DNA from: PCC-10605 sp964409355
GTDB lineage: Bacteria > Cyanobacteriota > Cyanobacteriia > Cyanobacteriales > Cyanobacteriaceae
Length of the DNA: 45,258 nucleotides
Direction of reading: 5' to 3'
NCBI GenBank assembly: GCA_964409355.1
Contig: CAYPDC010000020.1
Coordinates: 1 to 45,258 of the forward strand
In this document: one piece after another, positions 17,332 through 25,600 of the stretch
Position numbering within the stretch: position 1 is the first letter of the stretch
How the letters are laid out: every line of letters begins with the position of its first letter
Notes under the pieces: model-generated
What the model was told of the DNA's origin: nothing
What the model saw: the letters and a program-made list of their open reading frames with translations, nothing else
Database searches by the model: none
Program-made: the position numbers and the translations under genes

Positions 17332-17400
17332 TGGCGAAAAGTTCCACACCTTATTTACCTTGTTTTCCCAAAAATAAATTAAACGGGTGTGGGATCAATC
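17332..17400 (+). terminator. Hairpin repeat downstream of psbY (repeat family B, copy 2)
   Basis: The block opens TGGCGAAAAG, has CCACACC at 17344-17350 pairing with GGTGTGG at 17386-17392, an internal CCTTGTTTTC and a following GGGATCAATC. This order matches the reverse complement of the hairpin after petH (5570-5636). The stem closes over a loop of about 35 bases, so it is weaker than the petH copy. Its position right after psbY supports a 3'-end role. Confidence 0.6.
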
Positions 17401-17575
17401 CCTAGTGGCGTGCTATAACAGTTAACGTATTTGGGCTAGGGGAGTTCCTCTTGAAGCCTAAACTTTATGAATGTAAGTCTATGGAGCGTAGCCAATCATG
17501 GCTAAATTTGAGTATGATAGTATAGGTAAAAAAATTTTAACTGAAGAAGTATAACTGCAAACTAATTGAATTGAT

Positions 17576-17824
17576 ATGGTTAAATTACGCTTAAAAAGAT
17601 TAGGAAAAAAAAGAGAAGTTAGTTATCGTATTGTGGCGATGAATAGTACCAGTCGTCGTGATGGTAAAGTTTTAGAAGAATTAGGATTTTACAATCCTAG
17701 AAATGACGAAACCCGATTAAATCTACCAGCTATTGTCACCAGACTAAAACAAGGTGCTCAACCCACTGAAACTGTACGCAGTATTTTGACAAAAGCAAAA
17801 GTATTTGAACAAGTAAATGCTTAA
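17576..17824 (+). CDS. rpsP: 30S ribosomal protein S16
   Basis: This 82-residue ribosomal protein of the small-subunit body is needed for early 30S assembly. The opening MVKLRLKRLGKKREVSYRIV and the motif SRRDGKVLEELGFYNPR are diagnostic of S16, and length is standard. Its last codons overlap the start of the KH-domain gene khpA by 8 bases, giving translational coupling; the rpsP-khpA pair is conserved in many bacteria. The roughly 180 bases between the psbY hairpin and this start contain its promoter and leader. No certain structured RNA was recognised there. Confidence 0.97.
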   Translation: MVKLRLKRLGKKREVSYRIVAMNSTSRRDGKVLEELGFYNPRNDETRLNLPAIVTRLKQGAQPTETVRSILTKAKVFEQVNA

Positions 17825-18233
17825 TAGTGAAGTAAATTTTCCCCTGACTAAGAGTACGAAACCTGACTATGATGGTTTAGTGCGCTTTTTGGTTGAACCT
17901 TTATTAGAATCTCCTGAATTGTTAAGTTTCGATTGCGAATCAGTACTGAGTACAAAAAGAGTATGGATTCGTTTAGCCTTTGAAGAAAATGATAAAGGGA
18001 GAATATATGGCAGAGGTGGACGTAATATCCAAGCAGTGAAAACTGTTTTAGAAACGGCGGCGAATATTGCTGGGGACACGTTGTACTTAGAAATATATGA
18101 TGAACAAGGGCGCAATAGAAGTAGAAATACTCGCCCTCCCATGGCTTCAACTTCTCCCCCGAAAGAATCAGGGGATAGTTACCCGAAAAAACCGATTAGA
18201 AGAAGAAGAGGTACTATCAAACCTCAATTCTAA
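17817..18233 (+). CDS. khpA: KH-domain RNA-binding protein KhpA (YlqC-like)
   Basis: This 138-residue protein has one type-II KH domain. The RNA-binding GxxG loop reads IYGRGGRNIQAVKTVLETAA (about 62-81). KhpA proteins bind small RNAs and mRNAs and work with KhpB in cell-division and envelope control in Gram-positive bacteria; the cyanobacterial role is less clear. The basic, Arg/Pro-rich tail (RNRSRNTRPPM...KKPIRRRRGTIKPQF) is longer than in short KhpA proteins (about 80 residues) and may add RNA affinity. The start overlaps the end of rpsP by 8 bases, so the two are co-translated. Confidence 0.88.
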   Translation: MLNSEVNFPLTKSTKPDYDGLVRFLVEPLLESPELLSFDCESVLSTKRVWIRLAFEENDKGRIYGRGGRNIQAVKTVLETAANIAGDTLYLEIYDEQGRNRSRNTRPPMASTSPPKESGDSYPKKPIRRRRGTIKPQF

Positions 18234-18611
18234 TTAGGGGGTGTTGAAAAAGTCGTATTTGTCAGAGTAGATGTTAGGTATTAGGTTAAATTCCGAAAAA
18301 TAAAGGAGATGATTATACCTCATTGACATCTCCACAAACACAGGTAAGATGTCGTGTTTTATGGTAGAAAAACCGTAATTTTTGCCAGAAGTCTAATATA
18401 TCTGAATTTTTACCATAAGTCTAATAAGAGTTCGATATAAAAAAATGCTAAATCGAACTACGAACTACGAACTACGAACTACGAACTACGAATGCAGGTG
18501 TGGTGCATTACAATCCTAGAACCAAGGAAACATAAATTAGGTCGGTGTCTAATGATCATAATTACTGTATAAGAGTCATAATATGATTATTCAGATTAAC
18601 TCCGTTGACTA
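18234..18611. other. Intergenic region with repeats and a hairpin, no gene seen
   Basis: This stretch of 378 bases has no convincing open frame. It holds a possible hairpin (GGAGATG near 18305 with CATCTCC near 18327), two imperfect direct repeats containing AAGTCTAATA near 18390 and 18417, and a heptamer tandem repeat (described separately). The last 70 bases probably contain the promoter of the lipoprotein gene. Confidence 0.6.
18454..18491. repeat. Heptanucleotide short tandem repeat (CGAACTA)n
   Basis: Five perfect head-to-tail copies of CGAACTA run from 18454 to 18488, followed by a partial one. Seven-base tandem repeats of this kind (STRR sequences) are a known feature of cyanobacterial intergenic DNA. 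Copy number is expected to vary between strains. Confidence 0.9.
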
Positions 18612-19127
18612 ATGTTAAAACAAAAATTTTCTCGTCTAATAGTTTCTTTTTCTCTCTTTTTCCTATTAACATTAACTGCTTGTTCTCCTCAACCACCTTC
18701 CCGTTTTGAACAGGCACAACAGGATAGCATCGCAGCCGGAAATAGAAATACTGCCGTCAGTGAAGATGCGGTAAAAGGAGCTAGTTTTAATCAATTTTTT
18801 CCTGCTAGTAGTGGTGATTATGAGCGGGTTTTCACCCAAGAAAAAAATGGTTTTGTTCAAGCTAAATTAAAATTTAAGGGGCAAGATCTGGCAACTTTAG
18901 CTATTTTTGATACTATTAGCAACCCTTCTGCTAAAAGTGATTTTGCCAATGCTAGTGAACAAATTCAGGGTTTTCCTACAGTAGAAAAAGGTTCTACTCA
19001 AACGGCGGTATTAGTGGGCGATCGCTATCAAGTGAGCATCAGATCCAGTGATCCCAATTTTACGGCTGAACAAAGAAAAGAATGGTTAAGTAAATTTGAT
19101 TTAGTTAATTTGGCCAAACAAAAATAA
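18612..19127 (+). CDS. Conserved lipoprotein of unknown function
   Basis: This 171-residue protein has a lipoprotein signal. A basic start (MLKQKFSRL) and a hydrophobic stretch (IVSFSLFFLLTL) lead to the lipobox LTAC, so lipid attachment at the Cys near residue 24 is expected. The mature part has no recognised domain. It contains FNQFFPASSGDYERVFTQEK and a beta-rich section (FVQAKLKFKGQDLATLAIFD) and ends in a helical tail. The pattern looks like a small periplasm- or thylakoid-lumen-facing lipoprotein conserved among cyanobacteria. It is followed 41 bases later by another conserved unknown gene on the same strand, and the two may form an operon. Confidence 0.75.
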   Translation: MLKQKFSRLIVSFSLFFLLTLTACSPQPPSRFEQAQQDSIAAGNRNTAVSEDAVKGASFNQFFPASSGDYERVFTQEKNGFVQAKLKFKGQDLATLAIFDTISNPSAKSDFANASEQIQGFPTVEKGSTQTAVLVGDRYQVSIRSSDPNFTAEQRKEWLSKFDLVNLAKQK

Positions 19128-19168
19128 ATAAAAAATTAATCTATTTAAACCTTATCAAAAATTTTAAA

Positions 19169-20056
19169 ATGAGCAAAGCAATTTATGAATTGGTTAACGA
19201 GTTACCTCAAAATAATATTACTACATTAGCCCTCAAGAGTCTTGATAAATTTGTACCCGGGCAATGGGAAAATATCACCAATTTTGAGGAGATGATTCGC
19301 CAAGTGACAGGGGAAACCGATGAAGACATGATCCAAAAAATAGGCGATCGCACCGTATGGTTATTCAATGATAAAACTCAAGGCTACCAAAACGCTCTGT
19401 GGTTGTATCAAACTGTGGACAAAGCTGATTACGCATTAGGAGCGGCGGCATTAGCCAACAAAGTAGGGGAGAAAATCAAATTATTAGGATTTCTCAATCG
19501 TCTCACTCCCAACAATGAAAAAGCACAGGCGATCGACTTAGCGATCAAATTAGTGGTAGAAGTGGTGGCATTCTGTCAAATCAACGGCTTACCCGGAGAC
19601 AGTATTGCAGACTTTGTGAAAGCATTAGGGGAGTATGAAAAAGAAGCCCTAATTCGCATGGGGGCATTAGTCTGTTTCGATGGTTTAATCCCCTTCGGGG
19701 CAGATTTTATCTTACAGATTGAATCTACTCTTAATAATCTTTCAAGCAGTGAATTAAGCAATAACTCCGCTTTTTCTCAAGTGAGTCGTCTAATTCCGGG
19801 AAATAATCCCGCCGGGCAGTTACAATTTATTCATGATAGTTTTTCCGCCGTCAAAGGTTGGATGACGGGATTTGTTGCCACTCATAGTCTTACCAGAAAT
19901 AATATCTTAAGTAGTCTCCATAATTTTATCGAATTTTCTGAGGATCAATTTGATTATGTAGCCGCATTTCTGGATATGTCAACGAATTACTTTGAGCATA
20001 CAGGTACACAATCCATTGCCAAGAGTTTAATATCCCGTGCCATGTTCGAGGTATAA
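19169..20056 (+). CDS. Conserved cyanobacterial protein of unknown function
   Basis: This soluble, mostly helical protein of 295 residues is one I do not recognise. Visible features are a helical N-terminus (IYELVNELPQNNITTLALKSL), an amphipathic Ala/Leu-rich central region (ALGAAALANKVGEKIKLLGFLNRL, then IKLVVEVVAFCQINGLPG), and GALVCFDGLIPFGADFILQ near 170. The C-terminal half, with QFIHDSFSAVKGWMTGF and FIEFSEDQFDYVAAFLDMSTNYF, is also helical. There is no signal peptide and no clear transmembrane segment, though the central part could contact membranes. It follows the lipoprotein gene and precedes sepF on the same strand. Codon use matches its neighbours. Confidence 0.7.
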   Translation: MSKAIYELVNELPQNNITTLALKSLDKFVPGQWENITNFEEMIRQVTGETDEDMIQKIGDRTVWLFNDKTQGYQNALWLYQTVDKADYALGAAALANKVGEKIKLLGFLNRLTPNNEKAQAIDLAIKLVVEVVAFCQINGLPGDSIADFVKALGEYEKEALIRMGALVCFDGLIPFGADFILQIESTLNNLSSSELSNNSAFSQVSRLIPGNNPAGQLQFIHDSFSAVKGWMTGFVATHSLTRNNILSSLHNFIEFSEDQFDYVAAFLDMSTNYFEHTGTQSIAKSLISRAMFEV

Positions 20057-20142
20057 CCAGAATAATTGATATTTGAGACAAATTATTGTATTGAATAACT
20101 AAGTTTATACTATGATACTAAAGTTGTTGAGGATTTAAACCC

Positions 20143-20808
20143 GTGAGTAATTTTTTAGGCAAATTAAAAGACATTATTGGTGGAGGACAAGGTGATTACC
20201 AATATTATGAGGAGGAAATTGAGAATATGGCTACTCAAGATATATCCTCATCCGAGCCTCAAATTAATGAGGTAGTGACTCCTCCTAAAGTGGAAACTCC
20301 TGCCTCTTCTCGCCGTCGTGGACGGAGTAGCGAGGAAAATCAAGAAATATCTAATCTTAAATCTAATGATATTTCTTCTAGCCCTTATTTTGATAGTGGT
20401 AGTTTTTCTAGCACTTTACCTAATAACGTTATTGGAATGCCCGGAGTGAATAATATTGTGAATGAAGTCGTAGTGATTGAACCTCATTCTTTCGATGAGA
20501 TTCCTCAAGTGATTCAAACCTTGAAGGAGCAGAGATCTGTTATTCTCAATTTGAATGTGATGGAAGCGGAGGAGGCTCAAAGGGCTGTGGATTTTGTTGC
20601 TGGTGGCACTTATGCTATTGACGGACATCAAGAGAGAATCGGTGAAAGTATTTTCCTTTTTACTCCTAGAAATGTCAAAGTTAGCAGTATTTCCGGTAAG
20701 TCTTATCAGAATAGCAAAACGAAAATTAGCAGTGAGGGGTTAACTAAATCTTTTGATGATCTCTGGAATGATACTTCAACAGAATTATCAAATCCTGTGG
20801 CTCAATAG
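20143..20808 (+). CDS. sepF: Cell-division protein SepF (Cdv2/YlmF)
   Basis: SepF binds FtsZ filaments and tethers them to the membrane at the division site. The start is a GTG at 20143 with a GAGG ribosome site upstream, giving an amphipathic membrane-binding N-terminus (MSNFLGKLKDIIGGG). A long disordered linker (about 20-105) leads to the conserved core: VVVIEPHSFDEIPQVIQTLK, VILNLNVMEAEEAQRAVDF and GGTYAIDGHQERIGESIFLF. The core keeps the glycine-rich dimer interface region. A Ser/Thr-rich tail follows. proC follows 114 bases downstream, the order also seen around ylmF/sepF in other bacteria. Confidence 0.93.
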   Translation: MSNFLGKLKDIIGGGQGDYQYYEEEIENMATQDISSSEPQINEVVTPPKVETPASSRRRGRSSEENQEISNLKSNDISSSPYFDSGSFSSTLPNNVIGMPGVNNIVNEVVVIEPHSFDEIPQVIQTLKEQRSVILNLNVMEAEEAQRAVDFVAGGTYAIDGHQERIGESIFLFTPRNVKVSSISGKSYQNSKTKISSEGLTKSFDDLWNDTSTELSNPVAQ

Positions 20809-20922
20809 GGAAGGGAGTAAAATTAATTAATTTACTTTTTTTATACTCCGATTTTGCGGGAGGATAGGTTTTAGGTTTTAGGTTTATTTTCTCAGTTTGA
20901 TTTATTCATTAATTCGATAAAA

Positions 20923-21729
20923 GTGTCTTTTAAATTAGGAGTAATTGGCGGTGGGGTAATGGCTGAAGCGATTATCTCTCGCCTACTTGAACAAACTATA
21001 TACATTGCTTCAGAAATCATTGTTAGTGATCCGGCTTCTTCCCGTCGTCAGTGGTGGGAGAAACAATATCAAATGGCCACTACCGCCGATAATCAAAGGG
21101 TTTTTGATAATTCTGAAGTGGTATTATTAGCGATTAAACCACAGATTTTTGATCTGGTGGTGGAAGATTTAACTATTAATCATCATCGTCATAGCCCTCT
21201 GATTCTATCTATTTTAGCGGGTACTGATCTTTTTCGCTTGGAAAGGGCTTTTGGTTCGTTACCCATTATTCGGGTAATGCCTAATACCCCTGCTTTGGTG
21301 GGACAAGGAATCAGTGCGATCGCACCTAATGAGAATGTTTCTGACTCGCAATTAAATTTGGCTTTGTCTCTATTCGAGGCTATCGGCTCTGTTATTCAAG
21401 TACCTGAGTCGCAAATGGATGGAGTGACAGGTTTATCGGGATCTGGTCCTGCTTTTGTCGCTCTCATGATTGAGGCTTTAGCTGATGGCGGTGTGGCTTC
21501 GGGCTTACCCCGTGCGATCGCCCTTAAGTTAGCAGTACAAACAGTCTTAGGTACAGCCGAACTGGTAAAACAAAAAAATTTACATCCTGCGGTGTTGAAA
21601 GATCAGGTTACAAGTCCGGGGGGAACTACCATCGCCGGAGTTGCCACATTGGAAGAAAAAGGTTTTCGTAGTGCGGTGATTTCGGCGGTAAAATCAGCTT
21701 ATCTACGTTCAAAGGAATTAGGTTTCTGA
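20923..21729 (+). CDS. proC: Pyrroline-5-carboxylate reductase
   Basis: This enzyme makes proline from 1-pyrroline-5-carboxylate with NAD(P)H. The frame starts at GTG 20923. The Rossmann loop is GVIGGGVMAEAI (6-17). VLLAIKPQIFDLV, IIRVMPNTPALVGQGISAI and GVTGLSGSGPAFVALMIEALADGGVASGL (in two parts) are family hallmarks, as is the ending KDQVTSPGGTTIAGVATLEEKGFR. At 268 residues it has the standard length. The stop at 21729 directly abuts the last base of the convergent WD40 gene, leaving no room for separate terminators. It probably shares transcription with sepF. Confidence 0.97.
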   Translation: MSFKLGVIGGGVMAEAIISRLLEQTIYIASEIIVSDPASSRRQWWEKQYQMATTADNQRVFDNSEVVLLAIKPQIFDLVVEDLTINHHRHSPLILSILAGTDLFRLERAFGSLPIIRVMPNTPALVGQGISAIAPNENVSDSQLNLALSLFEAIGSVIQVPESQMDGVTGLSGSGPAFVALMIEALADGGVASGLPRAIALKLAVQTVLGTAELVKQKNLHPAVLKDQVTSPGGTTIAGVATLEEKGFRSAVISAVKSAYLRSKELGF

Positions 21730-24700
21730 TCAAGATTGAGCGCCCAAACTTTTCAATGTGACAATTTCCGCCATTGTTAATCCTTTAACACCGACAAAAC
21801 AAGAATCTTCTAGGGGACGCTTACTTCTTAAGGTAATTAAACACTCCCCCGTTGTTAGATCCCAAATTTTAATAGTTTCATCTTGACTACCACTAGCTAA
21901 ATATTTGCCCTGGGGATGGAAGGTAAGAGACCAAACCCAACTAGAATGACCTTTGAGAAGTTTGAATAATGTTCCCGTCTCGGCATTCCAAAGGCGAATA
22001 GTATGATCGCAACTACCACTGGCTAAATATTTGCCATCAGGGCTAAAAACTACTGACTGCACCCAACTAGAATGACCAATTAATACTTTGAGACATTTTC
22101 CTGTTTCCACATCCCAAAGACGAACGGAAAGATCACAACTACCACTAGCTAAATACTTACCATCAGGACTAAATGTAATTGATTGTACCCAACTATGATG
22201 TCCGTCGAGAGTATGCAAACATTTTCCTGTTTTCGTATCCCAAATTTTGATGGTGCGATCTTCACTGGCACTAGCTAAGATTTTACCGTCTGGACTAAAT
22301 ACTACAGACCAAAGCCAACTTTGATGACCTCTTAAGGTTTTGATACATTCTCCAGTAGTCACATCCCATATTTTTAAAGTATAATCTCCACTGGCACTAG
22401 CAAGAGTTTTACCGTCTGGACTAAAGGCGACAGAACGAACCCAACGATTGTGACCTCTCAATGTATTTAAACATTTTCCCGTTGCCACATCCCATATTTT
22501 TAAGGTGTAGTCACTACTGGCACTGGCTAAGATTTTACCATTCGGACTAAATGCCACGGAACAAACCCAACCTTTATGACCGTGTAATAGTTCTAATTTT
22601 CCTGTAATTTGCCCCTCAGAATTGAATTTATCGAGATTCCACAACTTAATTGATTTATCTTCATTTCCACAAGCTAAGATGTCACCATCAGGACTAAATG
22701 TCACTGCTTGAACCCAACTAGCGTAACCTTGCCATGTTCTGATACATTGACCTGTACTAACCTCCCATTGTTTAATGGCGTTATCTTCTCCTCCACTAGC
22801 CAAGATTTTACCATCTCCTCGAAAACAAATTGCCCCTAGTCTGCTATTGTGTCCGTGTAGGGTTTTACGACAAGTACCCTGTTGCCAATCCCATAAACGA
22901 ATCGTATGATCCCCCGCACCACTAGCTAAAATTTTTTCTTGGGGGTGAAACATTATCGATCGTATTCTTTGAGTATGCCCATGCAAATCTCTTAAACATT
23001 GTCCTGTTTGCCAATGCCAAATTTTGATGGTGCGATCGCCCCCCCCACTAGCTAAAACTGAACCGTCAGGACTAAAAGCCAAAGTGCGAATCCAATGAGT
23101 ATGACCAGTAAGAGTTCGTAAACACTCTCCTTTTTCTAAATCCCAAATTTTAATAGTTTTATCTTCACTACCACTAGCTAAATATTTACCATCGGGAGTA
23201 ATGACCACCGACCAAACATAACTACTATGACCTCTCAAGGTTTGCAAACACTCTCCATTTTCCACATCCCATACTTTGATGGAACAATCACTTGCACCAC
23301 TAACCAAATATTGACCATCAGGGGTAAAAAGGGTCGATCGCACCCTTTGATGATGACCGAATAGAGTATTAACACATTTTTCCTTAGCAAGATCCCAAAT
23401 TTTAATAGTTTGATCACTGCTACCACTAGCCAAATATTTTCCGTCAGGACTAAACGCCACACTATGAACCCATCCCGCATGACCTTTCAAAATAGAGACA
23501 AGACGATTTTCTTTCAAAGACCATACACAAATTTCGCCATTAACATCCCCCGTTACCAAAAATTGATTATCAGGACTATAAACCATGGATAAAATATTAC
23601 TTAATCGTTGGGGAAAAACAGACTCTTTAAACTCACTGTTAGCAAAATTAACACCGTGTAATTTACACTCTTGTAAATAAGCCTGTCTAATGATTAAACC
23701 AGAAAAATCCCACCCCGTTAAATCTACTTCTAAAGCACATAATAAGTTTAAAATATTTCCTGCTACATAGCCAGAATTGAGAGGAAAATTAGCCCTTATT
23801 TTGATTAAAATTTCTCTTAACTTATCTTCTAAAGATTCTTTACTATTAAATATAATAATTAACTTATCTAACAAAGGTTTAATAATAAAATTAATTTGAG
23901 CTTTTCTAGTATATTCACTCACGTCAGTTTTCAAAAGAGCATAATTATTAAATAAATCTAAATTTCCTGTGGTAAGTTCTTGAACAATCTCCTGAATAAA
24001 CTTATTAATTAGATATTCCTTCACCACTGGTTGTAAAGAAAAAACATGATCATTAAACTCAATTAAAGAACGTCCCATCAAAGATTTTAGAGCGGTAATT
24101 AACAATTGACGAGAAATTTTCGGGTAAATATCACTTTCTAAATCGGCGGTACTAACCTGATCTATGTTAATTGCTAACCAGTAAAGAATCTTTTTTCCTA
24201 AATCAGATAAGCGCTGAAAATGTTCCTCTAAAAGGTAAATAATTTCATCGAAAATTAAAACTTTATTTTTAAGAAATTCAGATAAAGAACCATCGAATAA
24301 TTCCTTGATAGTTGCTCCTAAAATCTTCAAGGTTAAAGGATTACCATTATAATTTTCAACCAAAAGATTTGCCTGAGAAATATTAGACCAATGACAACCC
24401 TTGATTTTCAAAATTTCCAAACCAGCATCGATATTTAAACCCCCTAAATTTAAACAACGAACAGGCAAAGTTTCTCCACACATAACCACCATTTCTTTTA
24501 CTTTTTCCCGACTGGTGATTAATAAACAACTCTGATGACGACACTCTCCCAATTTCTGAAATAATTTACTATAATCATGAAAAGAGTCTTGAAAATAACC
24601 AGAATTAACTCCCGTTGCCAAAATGGTTTCTAAGTTATCCAAAATAATTAAACAACGATGATAATTACAAAAACTAATTAAACGGGAAATTTGTTCATCA

Positions 24701-25338
24701 ACATTCGGAACTAAATCTTTTTCTTGTTGAGTAAAAAACTGCAAAATATCACTGATTAGGTTGGTTAAATAAGGGCCATTACTTAAACTTCTCCAGATAA
24801 CATACTCAAAATCGTGGCAAATATTTTCTGCTAACTTAACACTCAAATAGGTTTTACCCATCCCCCCCATGCCCACAATTCCCACGCAACGACATTTATC
24901 TGCAATGATATATGTTTGTAATTCTTCTAGTTCTAAATTTCTGCCCACAAAATAACTAACATCAGGTGCGGTACCCCAGTCTATACGATAATTGTTTTCG
25001 GTCGTATTTCCTGAAAAAGCTCGAATAACTGGCAAATTTTGATTTTTTTCAAGATTTTCTTGCTCTAAAGTTTGGATTTTTCTTTCTAAAACCGTACGGA
25101 AGTTTGTTTTTTTTACTTTCTCCTCACAAATATCCGAGAGTAATAGCCATAATTTTGGTCCTGCATCTTGTTTAAGATAACTAACAGAATAACCACAAGA
25201 CTCCGCTATTTCCTCGTACCTTTTTCTGGGTTCATTCCAAGATATAGACAATAATTGCTTTTGTAGATCACTAAGATAATGACCATTTTTACTGTAAATC
25301 TGCTCATTGACAAATTGAATAATTTGCTCTACATTCAT
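21730..25338 (-). CDS. STAND-type NTPase with N-terminal HTH domain and 14 WD40 repeats
   Basis: This is a large signalling or sensor protein of 1202 residues. Residues 1-90 resemble the N-terminal helix-turn-helix domain of vWA-MoxR-associated/NB-ARC proteins (LSDLQKQLLSISWNEPRKRY...). An NB-ARC-type NTPase follows: GRNLELEEL, the P-loop GIVGMGGMGKT (153-163), Walker B CLIILDNLE (229-237) and LLITSREK. After a helical region, 14 WD40 units begin near residue 590, each with GH near the start, SPDGKYLASGS and a closing IWD. Fourteen is the number expected for two seven-bladed propellers. Repeats 9-14 are very alike, so expansion is recent. STAND NTPases of this build act in conditional signalling, and some relatives are antiphage sensors; no effector domain is evident here beyond the N-terminus. 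It is divergent from the RiPP cluster. Confidence 0.88.
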   Translation of the reverse strand: MNVEQIIQFVNEQIYSKNGHYLSDLQKQLLSISWNEPRKRYEEIAESCGYSVSYLKQDAGPKLWLLLSDICEEKVKKTNFRTVLERKIQTLEQENLEKNQNLPVIRAFSGNTTENNYRIDWGTAPDVSYFVGRNLELEELQTYIIADKCRCVGIVGMGGMGKTYLSVKLAENICHDFEYVIWRSLSNGPYLTNLISDILQFFTQQEKDLVPNVDEQISRLISFCNYHRCLIILDNLETILATGVNSGYFQDSFHDYSKLFQKLGECRHQSCLLITSREKVKEMVVMCGETLPVRCLNLGGLNIDAGLEILKIKGCHWSNISQANLLVENYNGNPLTLKILGATIKELFDGSLSEFLKNKVLIFDEIIYLLEEHFQRLSDLGKKILYWLAINIDQVSTADLESDIYPKISRQLLITALKSLMGRSLIEFNDHVFSLQPVVKEYLINKFIQEIVQELTTGNLDLFNNYALLKTDVSEYTRKAQINFIIKPLLDKLIIIFNSKESLEDKLREILIKIRANFPLNSGYVAGNILNLLCALEVDLTGWDFSGLIIRQAYLQECKLHGVNFANSEFKESVFPQRLSNILSMVYSPDNQFLVTGDVNGEICVWSLKENRLVSILKGHAGWVHSVAFSPDGKYLASGSSDQTIKIWDLAKEKCVNTLFGHHQRVRSTLFTPDGQYLVSGASDCSIKVWDVENGECLQTLRGHSSYVWSVVITPDGKYLASGSEDKTIKIWDLEKGECLRTLTGHTHWIRTLAFSPDGSVLASGGGDRTIKIWHWQTGQCLRDLHGHTQRIRSIMFHPQEKILASGAGDHTIRLWDWQQGTCRKTLHGHNSRLGAICFRGDGKILASGGEDNAIKQWEVSTGQCIRTWQGYASWVQAVTFSPDGDILACGNEDKSIKLWNLDKFNSEGQITGKLELLHGHKGWVCSVAFSPNGKILASASSDYTLKIWDVATGKCLNTLRGHNRWVRSVAFSPDGKTLASASGDYTLKIWDVTTGECIKTLRGHQSWLWSVVFSPDGKILASASEDRTIKIWDTKTGKCLHTLDGHHSWVQSITFSPDGKYLASGSCDLSVRLWDVETGKCLKVLIGHSSWVQSVVFSPDGKYLASGSCDHTIRLWNAETGTLFKLLKGHSSWVWSLTFHPQGKYLASGSQDETIKIWDLTTGECLITLRSKRPLEDSCFVGVKGLTMAEIVTLKSLGAQS

Positions 25339-25600
25339 GGATTTATTCGATAATGAAAATATATTTTTTGTTAGTAAATGATTTTGGTTATGACAATAAA
25401 GCTATAAAATTCCCCTATAGACAATGTATGATTTATACTAACAAAGAAAATTTGTAATTCTCATTCCTTTTTTTTGACTATCAGATATTTATTTTTGAGT
25501 TTTAAATAAGTAGCCAATTAAGATAACTGTATCAGGTTTTTGAAAGGAAGGGGCGATCGAAATTTTTATAATTTAATTTTTACAAATTCTTAATCAAGAT

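Noticed and set aside
17401..17560. A tRNA or known small RNA upstream of rpsP
   Set aside because: No cloverleaf could be folded and no recognised sRNA motif was found; treated as promoter and leader sequence.
18454..18491. Tandem repeats as a possible CRISPR array
   Set aside because: The unit is only 7 bases with no spacers; it is a heptanucleotide tandem repeat.
22000..24900. Several short frames inside the WD40 gene on other frames
   Set aside because: They arise from the periodic WD40 repeat DNA and have no independent start signals.
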